Assembly: GCA_023249255.1 (NCBI GenBank)
Contig: JAHFCY010000018.1
Span: 1-25,966, forward strand
Length of the DNA stretch: 25,966 nucleotides
Direction of reading: 5' to 3'
DNA from: Candidatus Lindowiibacteriota bacterium
GTDB taxonomy: Bacteria; Lindowbacteria; 2-12-FULL-62-27
A program made the position numbers and the translations under genes. Positions 8,818 to 18,059 of this stretch are shown one piece after another. Within the stretch, counting starts at the first letter, position 1. Every line of letters begins with the position of its first letter. The notes beneath the pieces are model-generated. The model was not told the origin of the DNA. It ran no database searches and was given only the letters and a program-made list of their open reading frames with translations.

Positions 8818-9540
8818 CTAACCCTTCTTCGGCTTCTTCGCGTCCGCCTCTTTCTTCTCTCCCTCAGCCGGCTTCTTCGCATCCGCCGCTCCCGCCGCAG
8901 GCGCCGCTCCCGCCGCAGGCGCGCCTTCCGCCGGCACCGCGCCCTCCGCCGGCACCGCCGTCGCCACGACTGCCGGTTTCTCCTCCTTGACCTCCGTCAC
9001 GACCGCGAGCACCTGGCCGGGGGCGCTCAGAATGGTCACGCCTTCCGGAACTTTCAGATCAGATACGTGAAGACTTCCGCCGACGTCAAGCGGCGAAACG
9101 TCGATCGAAAAATGTTCCGGAATGTTGGACGGCAGACACCGCACGCGAATGCTGTCCATTCGTTTCTCCATCACGCCGCCCTTCTTGATGCCGACCGGAG
9201 ATCCGGTCAAAACAAGTGATACATTGATCTCAATCTTGTCCGTCATCCGGACGCGATAAAAATCCACGTGCATGATCCGGTCCGTCACCGCATGCCGCTG
9301 AATGGCCTTGATCAGACACTTCTCGGCCGTCTGTCCGGCAGGATTTTCGATCGTCAAATCAATCAGATGCGAGTCGCCGGCGCCGGCCATCAAAGCCTTG
9401 TGCAGCGCATGGGAATCGACTTCGACGGTCTGTGCCGTCATCTCACGGCCGTACAAAACGCCGGGAATGCGGTTGTCCCGCCGGGCCTGCGCGGCCGGCC
9501 CTTTGCCTTTTTTATCTCGAACGCGAATGGTCAGATTCAT
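8818..9540 (-). CDS. rplY: 50S ribosomal protein L25 (CTC/TL5 type)
   Basis: L25 binds 5S rRNA in the large ribosomal subunit. At 240 residues this is the long CTC/TL5 form: an N-terminal L25 domain (about 1-92, starting with a basic RVRDKKGKGPAAQARRDNRIPG and VLYG), a beta-rich TL5 domain (about 95-185) and a low-complexity tail. The tail (about 190-240) consists of Ala/Pro/Gly/Glu hexapeptides followed by a Lys-rich end. It is encoded by 18-nt tandem repeats. The ATG at 9540 is preceded by AAGGAG at proper spacing. It lies between prs and pth. Confidence 0.97.
   Translation of the reverse strand: MNLTIRVRDKKGKGPAAQARRDNRIPGVLYGREMTAQTVEVDSHALHKALMAGAGDSHLIDLTIENPAGQTAEKCLIKAIQRHAVTDRIMHVDFYRVRMTDKIEINVSLVLTGSPVGIKKGGVMEKRMDSIRVRCLPSNIPEHFSIDVSPLDVGGSLHVSDLKVPEGVTILSAPGQVLAVVTEVKEEKPAVVATAVPAEGAVPAEGAPAAGAAPAAGAADAKKPAEGEKKEADAKKPKKG
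8885..8958. repeat. In-frame 18-nt tandem repeats in the rplY tail
   Basis: Two identical 18-nt copies lie at 8885-8902 and 8903-8920. After 2 nt, a second pair with one mismatch lies at 8923-8940 and 8941-8958. They encode hexapeptides such as AVPAEG and APAAGA. Because the unit is a multiple of three, copy-number change would alter tail length without breaking the frame. Confidence 0.9.
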
Positions 9541-9564
9541 CTGGTTTCTCTCCTTACGTCATCT

Positions 9565-10515
9565 CTACTCGAGCAGGCCCTGAAACGAGCGATGCTCATG
9601 GATACGCCGGATTGCCTCCGCAAAAAGATTCGCGATACTCACGACCGTGAGTTTCTTGAACCGGCGTTCGGGCGGCACCGGAATCGTGTCCGTGGCGACG
9701 ACCTCCGCCAGAACACTTTCCTGCAGGATCCTCGGGGCCTCTCCGGAAAACACGGGATGGGTGCACGCGACGCGGATCGATCTGGCGCCCGCCTTCATCA
9801 ACGCCTCCGACGCCTTGACGACCGTCCCTCCGGTGTCGACTATATCATCAAACAGGATGGCATCAAATCCTTTTACATCGCCGACGATATGCATGACCTC
9901 GGACTGATTCGGTCCCGTCCGGCGCTTGTCGATGATCGCCAGCGGCACGCCGAGCCGCTCGGCCAGAAGGCGTGACCGTTCGACGCCGCCGGCGTCTGGC
10001 GAGACGATCAGCATATTGAGTTTTTTGGAATGGCTTTGAAAATAGCGGTGCATGACGGGCCGCGAGAAAATATGGTCGACGGGAATGTTGAAAAATCCCT
10101 GAATCTGGTCGACGTGGAGATCCATCGCAAGAACGCGTTCGGCGCCGGCGGTGGTGATGAGGTCGGCGACAAGTTTGGCGCTGATCGGCACGCGCGGCGC
10201 GTCCTTGCGGTCCTGCCGGGCATAGCCGAAATAGGGGATGACCGCCGTGATGTGCCCGGCCGACGCGCGTTTGGCGGCGTCAATGGTCAGCAGAAGTTCC
10301 ATGAGGTTTTCGTTGACGGGCGGGCAGGTGGACTGGATGATGAAAACATCCCGGCCGCGCACGGTGTCCTTGAACATCACGCGGGTCTCGCCGTCTTTGA
10401 ACCGGCCGAGGACAAGCTGGCCGAGATCTTTTTTGAGAATTTTTGAGATGCCTTCCGCAAGTTCCGGGTTGGATGATCCGGTGAACAGGCGAATCTGGTC
10501 GCCGACCGTCGTCAT
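9565..10515 (-). CDS. prs: Ribose-phosphate pyrophosphokinase (PRPP synthetase)
   Basis: Makes PRPP from ribose 5-phosphate and ATP for nucleotide, His, Trp and NAD synthesis. At 316 residues it is standard for class I enzymes. Key segments are FTGSSNPELA at the N-terminus, RFKDGETRV, the ATP/metal region YFGYARQDRK with following PRVPISAKLVA, MDLHVDQIQGFF, the SPDAGGVERSR flexible segment and the PRPP-binding loop DDIVDTGGT. The start codon overlaps the glmU stop as ATGA, and 24 nt separate it from rplY. Pairing with glmU is conserved in many bacteria. Confidence 0.98.
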   Translation of the reverse strand: MTTVGDQIRLFTGSSNPELAEGISKILKKDLGQLVLGRFKDGETRVMFKDTVRGRDVFIIQSTCPPVNENLMELLLTIDAAKRASAGHITAVIPYFGYARQDRKDAPRVPISAKLVADLITTAGAERVLAMDLHVDQIQGFFNIPVDHIFSRPVMHRYFQSHSKKLNMLIVSPDAGGVERSRLLAERLGVPLAIIDKRRTGPNQSEVMHIVGDVKGFDAILFDDIVDTGGTVVKASEALMKAGARSIRVACTHPVFSGEAPRILQESVLAEVVATDTIPVPPERRFKKLTVVSIANLFAEAIRRIHEHRSFQGLLE

Positions 10516-11942
10516 GAATGTTTCCTCTTTCCGGGCGCGCGGTTCGATCCGGCAATTCGCCGGGCCAGAGCCCGTTTTAGTTTGGCCCAGCCGGGCCGGA
10601 TGACCTGCGGCGACCGCTCAATAGCCAGACTGTCTGACGGCACATTGCGCGTGATCACCGATCCGGCGCCGACAACCGCTCCCGCTCCGATCGTAACCGG
10701 CGCGACCAGCGCAGTGTTCGAGCCGATGAACGCGCGCGGCGCAATGCGGGTCGGATATTTTTTGAATCCGTCATAATTGCACGTGATCGTGCCCGCGCCG
10801 ATGTTCGCTTCGTCTCCGACCGTCGCGTTTCCCAGATACGCCAGGTGCAGGGCCTTGGCCCGCCGGCCGACGGTCGACTCTTTGACTTCGACAAAATTGC
10901 CAATCCTGGAATTCTCCGCGAGGCGCGCGCCGGACCGAAGATGCGCGTAGGGCCCGACCGTCACGCCCGTGCCGACGTCGGCGCCCTCCACAACCGAATA
11001 CCACACGCGCGCGCGCGGCCCGATCCGGCTGTCAGACACAAACGTATCCGGCCCGATCACCGCGCCCGATTTTACAACTGTGCGGCCCGACAAATGAGTG
11101 CCTGGCAGAATCCGCGCGGTCGGCTCGACCGTCACGTCGGGTTCCAGGTAGACCTCCTGCGGATGCGGAATTTGAACGCCGCATTCAAGCAATTTTCGGC
11201 GCAACCGCTTTTGCAGGACGCCTTCCATGCGCGCCAGTTCCGCCTGGGTGTTGATGCCGGCGACTTCGTCCGTGTCATCCGTGTTCAACCCCATGACGCG
11301 GCCCCGCCGGGCCAGAAGCTCGATGGCGTCGGTCAGATAATACTCGCCCTTTTTGTTAGACGATCCGATTTTACCGATGACCGACAGAAGGGATTTCGAA
11401 TCGAATACGTAAAATCCGGTGTTGATCCGGTGAATGGTGAGCGTTGCGGGATCGGCGTCTGCGGCCTCGACAATTTTTTCAACCGCACCGTCCGAATGCA
11501 TCACGACGCGCCCGTACGCCGCCGGATCGTCCGGCTCGGCGGTCAACACCGTTGCCAGCGCGCGCGAGCGACGGTGCAAATCAAGCATCCGGCGGATTGT
11601 TTCCGGCGTGATGAGCGGCGCGTCACCCGGCATGACAACGACCTCGGACGTCCGCGCGATTTTGGACCTCGCAACCTGCACGGCATGACCCGTCCCGCGC
11701 GCGGGCCACTGCACAACAGTCTCAACGCCGGCTCCCAGCGCCGCTTTCACCTGATCGCGGTCATGCCCGATCACAACCACCGGCTTGAATTTGGGAATGG
11801 AACGCAGGCTGTCCAGCAGAAGACGGACCATCGGCCGGCCGGCCAGCGGATGAAGAACTTTCGCCGTCGGCGACCGCATGCGCGTGCCTTTCCCCGCAGC
11901 GAGAATCAAGAATAGGCCCTGCTGTCGAGCGTTTGGTTCCAT
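10512..11942 (-). CDS. glmU: Bifunctional GlmU: GlcNAc-1-P uridyltransferase / GlcN-1-P acetyltransferase
   Basis: Makes UDP-GlcNAc, the precursor of peptidoglycan and LPS. The 476-residue protein has the N-terminal nucleotidyltransferase domain (LAAGKGTRM at 14-22, then VLHPLAGRPM, MPGDAPL, the ARGTGHAV loop and NTGFYVFD) and a C-terminal left-handed beta-helix acyltransferase domain. The latter contains HLAYLG, with the His equivalent to the catalytic base, and NIGAGTITCNYDG. The ATG at 11942 was chosen because the frame upstream (to 12083) crosses a promoter and has no family similarity. No good Shine-Dalgarno precedes it, and the promoter -10 ends only 12 nt upstream, so the leader is very short. 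First gene of glmU-prs-rplY-pth. Confidence 0.97.
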   Translation of the reverse strand: MEPNARQQGLFLILAAGKGTRMRSPTAKVLHPLAGRPMVRLLLDSLRSIPKFKPVVVIGHDRDQVKAALGAGVETVVQWPARGTGHAVQVARSKIARTSEVVVMPGDAPLITPETIRRMLDLHRRSRALATVLTAEPDDPAAYGRVVMHSDGAVEKIVEAADADPATLTIHRINTGFYVFDSKSLLSVIGKIGSSNKKGEYYLTDAIELLARRGRVMGLNTDDTDEVAGINTQAELARMEGVLQKRLRRKLLECGVQIPHPQEVYLEPDVTVEPTARILPGTHLSGRTVVKSGAVIGPDTFVSDSRIGPRARVWYSVVEGADVGTGVTVGPYAHLRSGARLAENSRIGNFVEVKESTVGRRAKALHLAYLGNATVGDEANIGAGTITCNYDGFKKYPTRIAPRAFIGSNTALVAPVTIGAGAVVGAGSVITRNVPSDSLAIERSPQVIRPGWAKLKRALARRIAGSNRAPGKRKHS

Positions 11943-11954
11943 CAAAGATCGCCC

Positions 11955-11983
11955 ATCGTAGGTCGAAGCGTCCGGAGAGTCAA
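11955..11983 (-). promoter_or_regulatory. Promoter of the glmU-prs-rplY-pth operon
   Basis: On the minus strand, TTGACT (11978-11983) and TACGAT (11955-11960) are separated by 17 nt, in the 73-nt gap before glmU. The predicted transcription start, about 11948, leaves a leader of roughly 6 nt. Confidence 0.65.
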
Positions 11984-12015
11984 GAATATCGGCGGAGCCT
12001 CGATGAAAAGAGCGA

Positions 12016-12759
12016 TTACTCCGAAATGATTTCAATCCTCGTTTCCGTTCCTGATTCCGAGAGATATTCGAAAATTGCGGCATTGATCGATTCTTTCAGG
12101 GCGGCGCGGCTGTCAGACGAAACCGAAATCCGAATGGTCGATCCATCCATGACGATGCGCGCAGACACGCGGTCGGCAGCTTCGGCCACTTTCGCCTTGA
12201 ACGCGGACACGTCGCCAACTCGGACCCGCATGCCGGCCGGATGAGAAGGCGGCGGGGATACAATCGGAATGGGAACCTGAATATCGATCGGCGGTCTGGC
12301 GGCCGGCGCGTTCGTCACGCGGGTTTCCGTGACCGGCGGAAAAATTTGCGGAGCAGGCGCCGGAGTCGTTTCCGGGCGCAGACTGGCCTGCGCGGGCGAA
12401 CGGACGGCGGCGGACGCGTGAACTGATGAAGGGGGATGAATCTCGGTCGGGATTCGGACATCCACGACCGGCGATTCCGCGCTCAACGGATTCACCTGTC
12501 CGCCGGAAGTCACCGGACGTGCCGGACGCGCAATCAAGGGACTCTTGTCCTCTTTTTTAAAAACGGACGAATATTTATTTTCGGGCGAAGAAGCCGTCTC
12601 ACGCAGGCGCGAGGGAATTTGGAATGAAGACGCCAACGGCGCCGCGGAAGATGGAAAGGACGGCGGCGGCATGACCGGAAACCATCGAATCAAGACCATG
12701 GCCACTGCCGCACCGGCCCCGACGGAAACCCATGCGAGAACATCGCGGGACAAGGTCAT
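12016..12759 (-). CDS. Membrane-anchored Pro-rich protein of unknown function
   Basis: I do not recognise this 247-residue protein. One N-terminal hydrophobic segment (about 8-26) is followed by a long Pro/Ser/Ala-rich region (about 28-172, for example APAPQIFPPV, PIPIVSPPPSHP) that looks disordered. It ends in a compact domain of about 70 residues (about 175-247) with alternating predicted helix and strand (FKAKVAEAADRVSARI, IRISVSSDS, EIISE). The layout is that of an inner-membrane protein reaching across the periplasm with a small terminal domain, but this is inference. The start codon overlaps the stop of the M48 protease gene as ATGA, so the two are probably translated together. It is the last gene before the glmU promoter. 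Confidence 0.7.
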   Translation of the reverse strand: MTLSRDVLAWVSVGAGAAVAMVLIRWFPVMPPPSFPSSAAPLASSFQIPSRLRETASSPENKYSSVFKKEDKSPLIARPARPVTSGGQVNPLSAESPVVDVRIPTEIHPPSSVHASAAVRSPAQASLRPETTPAPAPQIFPPVTETRVTNAPAARPPIDIQVPIPIVSPPPSHPAGMRVRVGDVSAFKAKVAEAADRVSARIVMDGSTIRISVSSDSRAALKESINAAIFEYLSESGTETRIEIISE

Positions 12760-14246
12760 TTGCTTAAATCAACATGGAACGTCGCCTTGTGTTTTCCCGG
12801 CTTCTCTTTCTTCGATTTCGGCGACGGCTCGTCCGGGTTGACGTACTCGCAGGACAGGGTGACCGATTGGGGTGTACGAACAAGTTCCGTCTTTGCGATG
12901 ACGAGAATTTTGATCTGCCCGTAACTTCGGCGCGGAATGGCCAACGCGCTCGGCGAAACCTCGACTTTCACGTCGGGCATATCCAGCGCTTTATATTCAG
13001 CTTCGAGCTTGCTCACGATCAGATCGCTGTCCGTCTCGTTCATCAACGTTCCGTACAGAGCCGGCACCTGCCGCTCTTTGAACCAGCCCACGGCCCGGGA
13101 CCTCTGGAATTTCAGCCGAAACGAAATCGTGTCGCCCAATTCGGTCTTGTTAAATACGCGCACCGCGTCAAACGCCTTGATCCGGTCGGATTCCTCCGGA
13201 TGCGTCGCAAAAAGCGAGCTGCGTTCCGGCCGGTCTCGCGAGAGGTCCTCGAGTTTCAACAGGACCCGGCGCATGGCGTTCGTGTCGTATCCCAGACTTT
13301 CGAGAATCCACCGGCCGCCGGCGTCGGCCTCGTACTCGTACTGGCGGGAAAATCCGTTCATTACCAGAGATGCGGCATAGTCCTGAAGAACCTGAAAGAT
13401 GCCGCCGATATTGCCGGCCCGGTTGATGATGGCGCCGGCGATGGCGGTGATCATCGTGAGTTTCTGGCTTAATTTGAAATCCTGAAGGACGTGCCGAAGC
13501 TCGGCGTGGGTGATTTCGTGGGCCAACACGGCCGCGACTTCGCTGTCATCCTCCATGATGTCCAGAAGTCCCTTCGTGAAATAGATATTGCCGTTGCCCG
13601 CGGAGATAGCGTTTTTCTCAAAGGAGGACCGAAGCGGCGTGAACGTAAATTCGAGATGATGGCGGTCGAGAATCTTCGTCATCGGCTGGCCGATCCGCGC
13701 AAGGCGTGCGGTGACGCTGTCGTCATCCAGCCGCCGGTAGTGGAACTCGACGATGCCGGATACCTGATTGGCGATCGCCTCCTCCAGATCAAAATCCTCC
13801 TCGGTGATGGGATTTTGAAAACAGATCGGACAGGCGGAAAACGTGTCTTTGAAATTGACAGTGTCATCGGTCACCAGCGCGCCGGGATTGTCGGGCTGGG
13901 GCGCGTGGGCAAAAGCTTTTCGATGATAAAACCGGCCGCCGGCCCGCGCCGTGTAGATCAGCGTGTCAGGCACCGCCGTATCTTTTACGGCTGACGTATC
14001 CGCCGGCACGGTGTCGAGACCATGCGTGTCGGACGCGCCCGGAGGCCGGGCGATCGGGTCAGAAAATCCGGCCGTATCCGTTCGAACACCCGTGTCCATG
14101 GCAATTGGATGAGAACGCGGAGGAGGAGTCCAGAACGGTGTGTCCGATACCTTGTTGCGTTTGACTTTGAGTGTCCCCGCGTCAGCCGGCAAAGCGGCCG
14201 TAAGAATCAGACCGGCAAGAATCCAGCCCCACGGAACACGATTCAC
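12756..14246 (-). CDS. Secreted M48 family zinc metalloprotease (BepA-like) with extra C-terminal domain
   Basis: A 496-residue exported protease. A signal peptide (about 1-23, ending LPADA) is followed by a Thr/Asp/Pro-rich stretch (about 35-100) and a CPIC pair at Cys139/Cys142. The peptidase domain has the zinc motif HEITH (His243, Glu244, His247) and SRQYEYEAD (third ligand probably Glu304). FATHPEESDRI near 346-356 is typical of M48 proteins such as BepA/YfgC, which act in outer-membrane protein quality control. No TPR domain follows. Instead, residues about 365-496 are beta-rich with YGTLMNETDSDLIVSKLEAEY, reminiscent of FxLYD-type domains (weak). The start is GTG at 14246, overlapping the tpiA stop as GTGA. 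The downstream partner is the Pro-rich membrane protein. Confidence 0.88.
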   Translation of the reverse strand: MNRVPWGWILAGLILTAALPADAGTLKVKRNKVSDTPFWTPPPRSHPIAMDTGVRTDTAGFSDPIARPPGASDTHGLDTVPADTSAVKDTAVPDTLIYTARAGGRFYHRKAFAHAPQPDNPGALVTDDTVNFKDTFSACPICFQNPITEEDFDLEEAIANQVSGIVEFHYRRLDDDSVTARLARIGQPMTKILDRHHLEFTFTPLRSSFEKNAISAGNGNIYFTKGLLDIMEDDSEVAAVLAHEITHAELRHVLQDFKLSQKLTMITAIAGAIINRAGNIGGIFQVLQDYAASLVMNGFSRQYEYEADAGGRWILESLGYDTNAMRRVLLKLEDLSRDRPERSSLFATHPEESDRIKAFDAVRVFNKTELGDTISFRLKFQRSRAVGWFKERQVPALYGTLMNETDSDLIVSKLEAEYKALDMPDVKVEVSPSALAIPRRSYGQIKILVIAKTELVRTPQSVTLSCEYVNPDEPSPKSKKEKPGKHKATFHVDLSK

Positions 14247-15004
14247 GATCCTGCGTTGGCGTATCGGACGATGCGCGAAAACGACTCCGGAGTTAATGAC
14301 GCGCCCCCGACCAGCGCGCCGTCGATGTCGCGCTCCGCCATCAGCGAATCGATGTTGTCGGGTTTGACACTGCCGCCATAGAGGATTCGGATCGTCTCGG
14401 CGGTAGATCCGAATTTTTTCTGCAATGCGCCGCGAATGAGCGCGTGGACCTCCTGCGCCTGCCGGGGCGTGGCCGTGTGTCCCGTGCCGATGGCCCAGAC
14501 CGGCTCGTAGGCGATCGTCACGTGCGCGGCATGATCCTTCGGCACGGCGGACAGACCCTGCTCGAGCTGCCGAAGCACCACCGATTGGGTCTGGCCCGCC
14601 TGGCGTTCCTCGATTTTTTCGCCGATGCAGAGGATCGGCTTGAGATTCGCCGAAATCGCAGCCGGAACTTTTTTCGAAATCAGCGTGTCAGACTCTCCAA
14701 ACACATGCCGGCGCTCGCTGTGTCCCAGAATGACGTACTCGACGCCGACATCGACAAGCATGGCCGCCGAAATATCGCCGGTGAAGGCACCCTCTTTTTC
14801 GTAATGCATGTTCTGCGCGCCAAGCCGGATCTGGCTGTCCGTCAGAATCTGGGACACCGATTTCAATGCCGTGAAGGGCGGGCAGACGAGAACTTCCCTG
14901 TCACGCATCTGGCCGACCGAGATATTCAGCCGGCGGACAAGATCAAGCGCCTCGCCGACGGTCTTGTACATTTTCCAGTTACCGGCCAGGAATGGTTTAC
15001 GCAT
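14243..15004 (-). CDS. tpiA: Triosephosphate isomerase
   Basis: Interconverts dihydroxyacetone phosphate and glyceraldehyde 3-phosphate. The 253-residue protein has AGNWKM near the N-terminus (catalytic Lys), ILGHSERRHVFGE (catalytic His), AYEPVWAIGTGHTAT (catalytic Glu and the mobile loop) and ILYGGSVKPDNI (phosphate binding). The ATG at 15004 gives the standard N-terminus and overlaps the pgk stop by 8 nt. An upstream extension would only re-read pgk. Third gene of gapA-pgk-tpiA. Confidence 0.98.
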   Translation of the reverse strand: MRKPFLAGNWKMYKTVGEALDLVRRLNISVGQMRDREVLVCPPFTALKSVSQILTDSQIRLGAQNMHYEKEGAFTGDISAAMLVDVGVEYVILGHSERRHVFGESDTLISKKVPAAISANLKPILCIGEKIEERQAGQTQSVVLRQLEQGLSAVPKDHAAHVTIAYEPVWAIGTGHTATPRQAQEVHALIRGALQKKFGSTAETIRILYGGSVKPDNIDSLMAERDIDGALVGGASLTPESFSRIVRYANAGS

Positions 15005-16184
15005 TGTCGAGGGCGGCAAGACCCGGCAGGTCGATGCCTTCGAGAAATTCCATCGCCGCGCCACCGCCGGTTGAGATGTGATCGACTTTGTCCGCAACGC
15101 CCGATTTCAAAACGGCCGAAACGACATCGCCGCCTCCGACTACTTTGACCGCAGACGAATTCGCAAACGCCTTGGCGAACGAAAATGTCCCCTCGGAAAA
15201 CGCCGGATGCTCGAACATGCCGAGCGGGCCGTTCCAGAAGATGGTTTTGGCGTCGCCGAGAGCCTGCGAAAAGGATTTGATCGTCTCCGGGCCGATGTCG
15301 ACGCCCTCGCGGTCGTCCGGAATGCAGTCGACCGGAAAAATCTTCAGCGTGTCGGGCATCTCGACATCCGTCACCGTGCGCGTGTCGGTCGGAAGAAACA
15401 CGTGGACGCTCCGCTTCTGCGCTTCGGCTAGAATCGCGCGCGCTTCGTCCAAAAATTCCCGCTCGCAGAGAGACTTGCCGACCTGTCCGCCTTTCGCCGC
15501 GGCGAACGTATAGGCCATGCCGCCGCCGATGAGAAGTTTGTCGATCTTGCCCATCAGATTTTTGAGAATCGGGATCTTGCTGGAGACTTTCGCGCCTCCA
15601 AAGACGGCGACAAACGGCCGGGCGGGATTGGCCAGAAGCCGGCCCAGAAAATCGATTTCCTTTTTCATGAGATATCCGGCCAGACGGGGTTTAAGATGAT
15701 CCGCCACGCCGGCGGTCGACGCATGCGCGCGGTGGGCCGTGCCGAACGCGTCGTTCACATAGACGGTGCCGAGTTTCGCAAGCGATTTCGCAAAGGACGC
15801 ATCGTTCTTCTCCTCCTCCGCGTGAAAACGGAGATTTTCCAGAAGCGCCACGGCGCCCGGTTTGAGAGAGAAAATCTCCCTCTCCACGTCGGCGCCCACA
15901 CAGTCCGGCAGAGCGAGAACACTCCGATCGATGAGTTCACCCAGCCTGACAGCTACCGGCTTCAACCTCATCGAGTCGACAACCTTTCCTTTGGGCCGGC
16001 CCAGATGCGACATGAGGACGACACTGCCGCCGTCTTTCAGAATTTTCTGAATCGTCGGCAGGCTCTCACGTATCCTCGTGTCGTCGTTGATTTTTCCTTC
16101 GTGAATGGGCACGTTGAAATCGACGCGAACCAGCGCCCGCTGGCTCTTGAAATTGAAATCCTCGACCGTTTTCTTGGCGAACAT
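14997..16184 (-). CDS. pgk: Phosphoglycerate kinase
   Basis: Makes ATP from 1,3-bisphosphoglycerate in glycolysis. The 395-residue protein is of standard length with VRVDFNVPI, LMSHLGRP, ENLRFHAEEEKND, VFGGAKVSSKI, LLIGGGMAYTF, IFWNGPLGMFE and the C-terminal GGGDVVSAV and STGGGAAMEFLEG nucleotide-binding segments. The ATG at 16184 follows the gapA stop by 16 nt and gives the usual start before VEDFNFKSQRALVRVDFN. Confidence 0.98.
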   Translation of the reverse strand: MFAKKTVEDFNFKSQRALVRVDFNVPIHEGKINDDTRIRESLPTIQKILKDGGSVVLMSHLGRPKGKVVDSMRLKPVAVRLGELIDRSVLALPDCVGADVEREIFSLKPGAVALLENLRFHAEEEKNDASFAKSLAKLGTVYVNDAFGTAHRAHASTAGVADHLKPRLAGYLMKKEIDFLGRLLANPARPFVAVFGGAKVSSKIPILKNLMGKIDKLLIGGGMAYTFAAAKGGQVGKSLCEREFLDEARAILAEAQKRSVHVFLPTDTRTVTDVEMPDTLKIFPVDCIPDDREGVDIGPETIKSFSQALGDAKTIFWNGPLGMFEHPAFSEGTFSFAKAFANSSAVKVVGGGDVVSAVLKSGVADKVDHISTGGGAAMEFLEGIDLPGLAALDNA

Positions 16185-16200
16185 GACGGAACTTCGGCGC

Positions 16201-17256
<1,056 letters not shown>

Positions 17257-17295
17257 TCATCAATTCAGTATGTTGCCCAAAAAATTCGCAGACTG

Positions 17296-17323
17296 ATTTA
17301 ACCTAACGGTGGTGGGCCGTCAA
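17296..17323 (-). promoter_or_regulatory. Probable gapA operon promoter
   Basis: On the minus strand, TTGACG (17318-17323) and TTAAAT (17296-17301) are separated by 16 nt. Transcription would start near 17289, leaving a leader of about 48 nt that contains the gapA Shine-Dalgarno. The -35 lies only 7 nt beyond the end of the Spy-like gene. Confidence 0.5.
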
Positions 17324-17329
17324 CCCCGT

Positions 17330-17971
17330 TTACTTTTCGTGGCGCTCGCCCTCGTCCTCGTCATCCTCTTCAAATTTTCCTCTATGCCGGCGGTCGCTGC
17401 GGCCTTTCCCGTCCTCAAACTGCCGATTCTCCATCCCCGGCATCCCGTCCATCTGGCCTCTCATTCCCCGGCGGTCACCGACCATACGGCTGACGAAATC
17501 TTTGAATTTCGAAAATTGATCCGCTGCCAGAAAAGATTTTGTTTCGAACAATTTTTTGATTCTGAAAATCCGCAAGTCCGCTTCGAGGTCGGCGATTTCC
17601 CTGCTTTTTTCCTCGATCTTCGCAAGGTCCGGATTCGGGTCGTCCATTAATTCCGAAAATTCCAGTTCGGCGATCTGATTCTGCGCGCCCTTCATAATTT
17701 GCTCTTTCCGATAGTCCTTCAGAATGATCTGCATTTTGGATTTCTGGGCGTCGTTCAAGTCCAGAAGGTAAGTCAGCGAGTCAATGGAAAACGGTCCGCC
17801 CCCTCCGGGTCCTCGATCCGGGGTCTCTCCCATCGGAGACTTTGCAGACTGATTTGGCTTTGTCGCCGGACGTCCTTTTTTTCCGCCTGCTTTTTCCGCG
17901 TAAGCCACCAGCGCCCATACTCCGACAAGGATGAGGACAATCGTTGTAAATCCTGTCATTTTCCGTTTCAT
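17330..17971 (-). CDS. Spy/CpxP-like periplasmic protein with Met-rich and acidic/His tail
   Basis: A 213-residue exported protein. A signal peptide or N-terminal anchor (about 1-25, ending LVAYA) is followed by a Lys/Pro/Gly linker and a helical region (about 62-165). That region has two LxxxQ elements (LNDAQ at 72-76, LAADQ at 148-152), the signature of the LTxxQ family (Spy, CpxP, ZraP, CnrX). Family members are periplasmic chaperones or metal-sensing stress proteins. The tail has clustered Met (MRGQMDGMPGM near 170-180) and ends in a run of Asp/Glu with His, which could bind metal (inference). The ATG at 17971 is preceded by GGAGG (17978-17982) at good spacing. The frame upstream to 18052 was rejected as having no ribosome binding site. 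A 10-bp palindrome, CTCGTACGAG (18012-18021), lies 40 nt upstream. Confidence 0.78.
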   Translation of the reverse strand: MKRKMTGFTTIVLILVGVWALVAYAEKAGGKKGRPATKPNQSAKSPMGETPDRGPGGGGPFSIDSLTYLLDLNDAQKSKMQIILKDYRKEQIMKGAQNQIAELEFSELMDDPNPDLAKIEEKSREIADLEADLRIFRIKKLFETKSFLAADQFSKFKDFVSRMVGDRRGMRGQMDGMPGMENRQFEDGKGRSDRRHRGKFEEDDEDEGERHEK

Positions 17972-18059
17972 GTCAGACCTCCAAACATTCGATTTTCGAC
18001 TCTTATCGTAACTCGTACGAGAATTTGAACACATGACGCTCGAACAAATCAAGACATCT

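Noticed and set aside
10845-11915. Plus-strand frame of 356 codons opposite glmU
   Set aside because: Composition is typical of an antisense shadow, with no recognisable motifs and no ribosome binding site.
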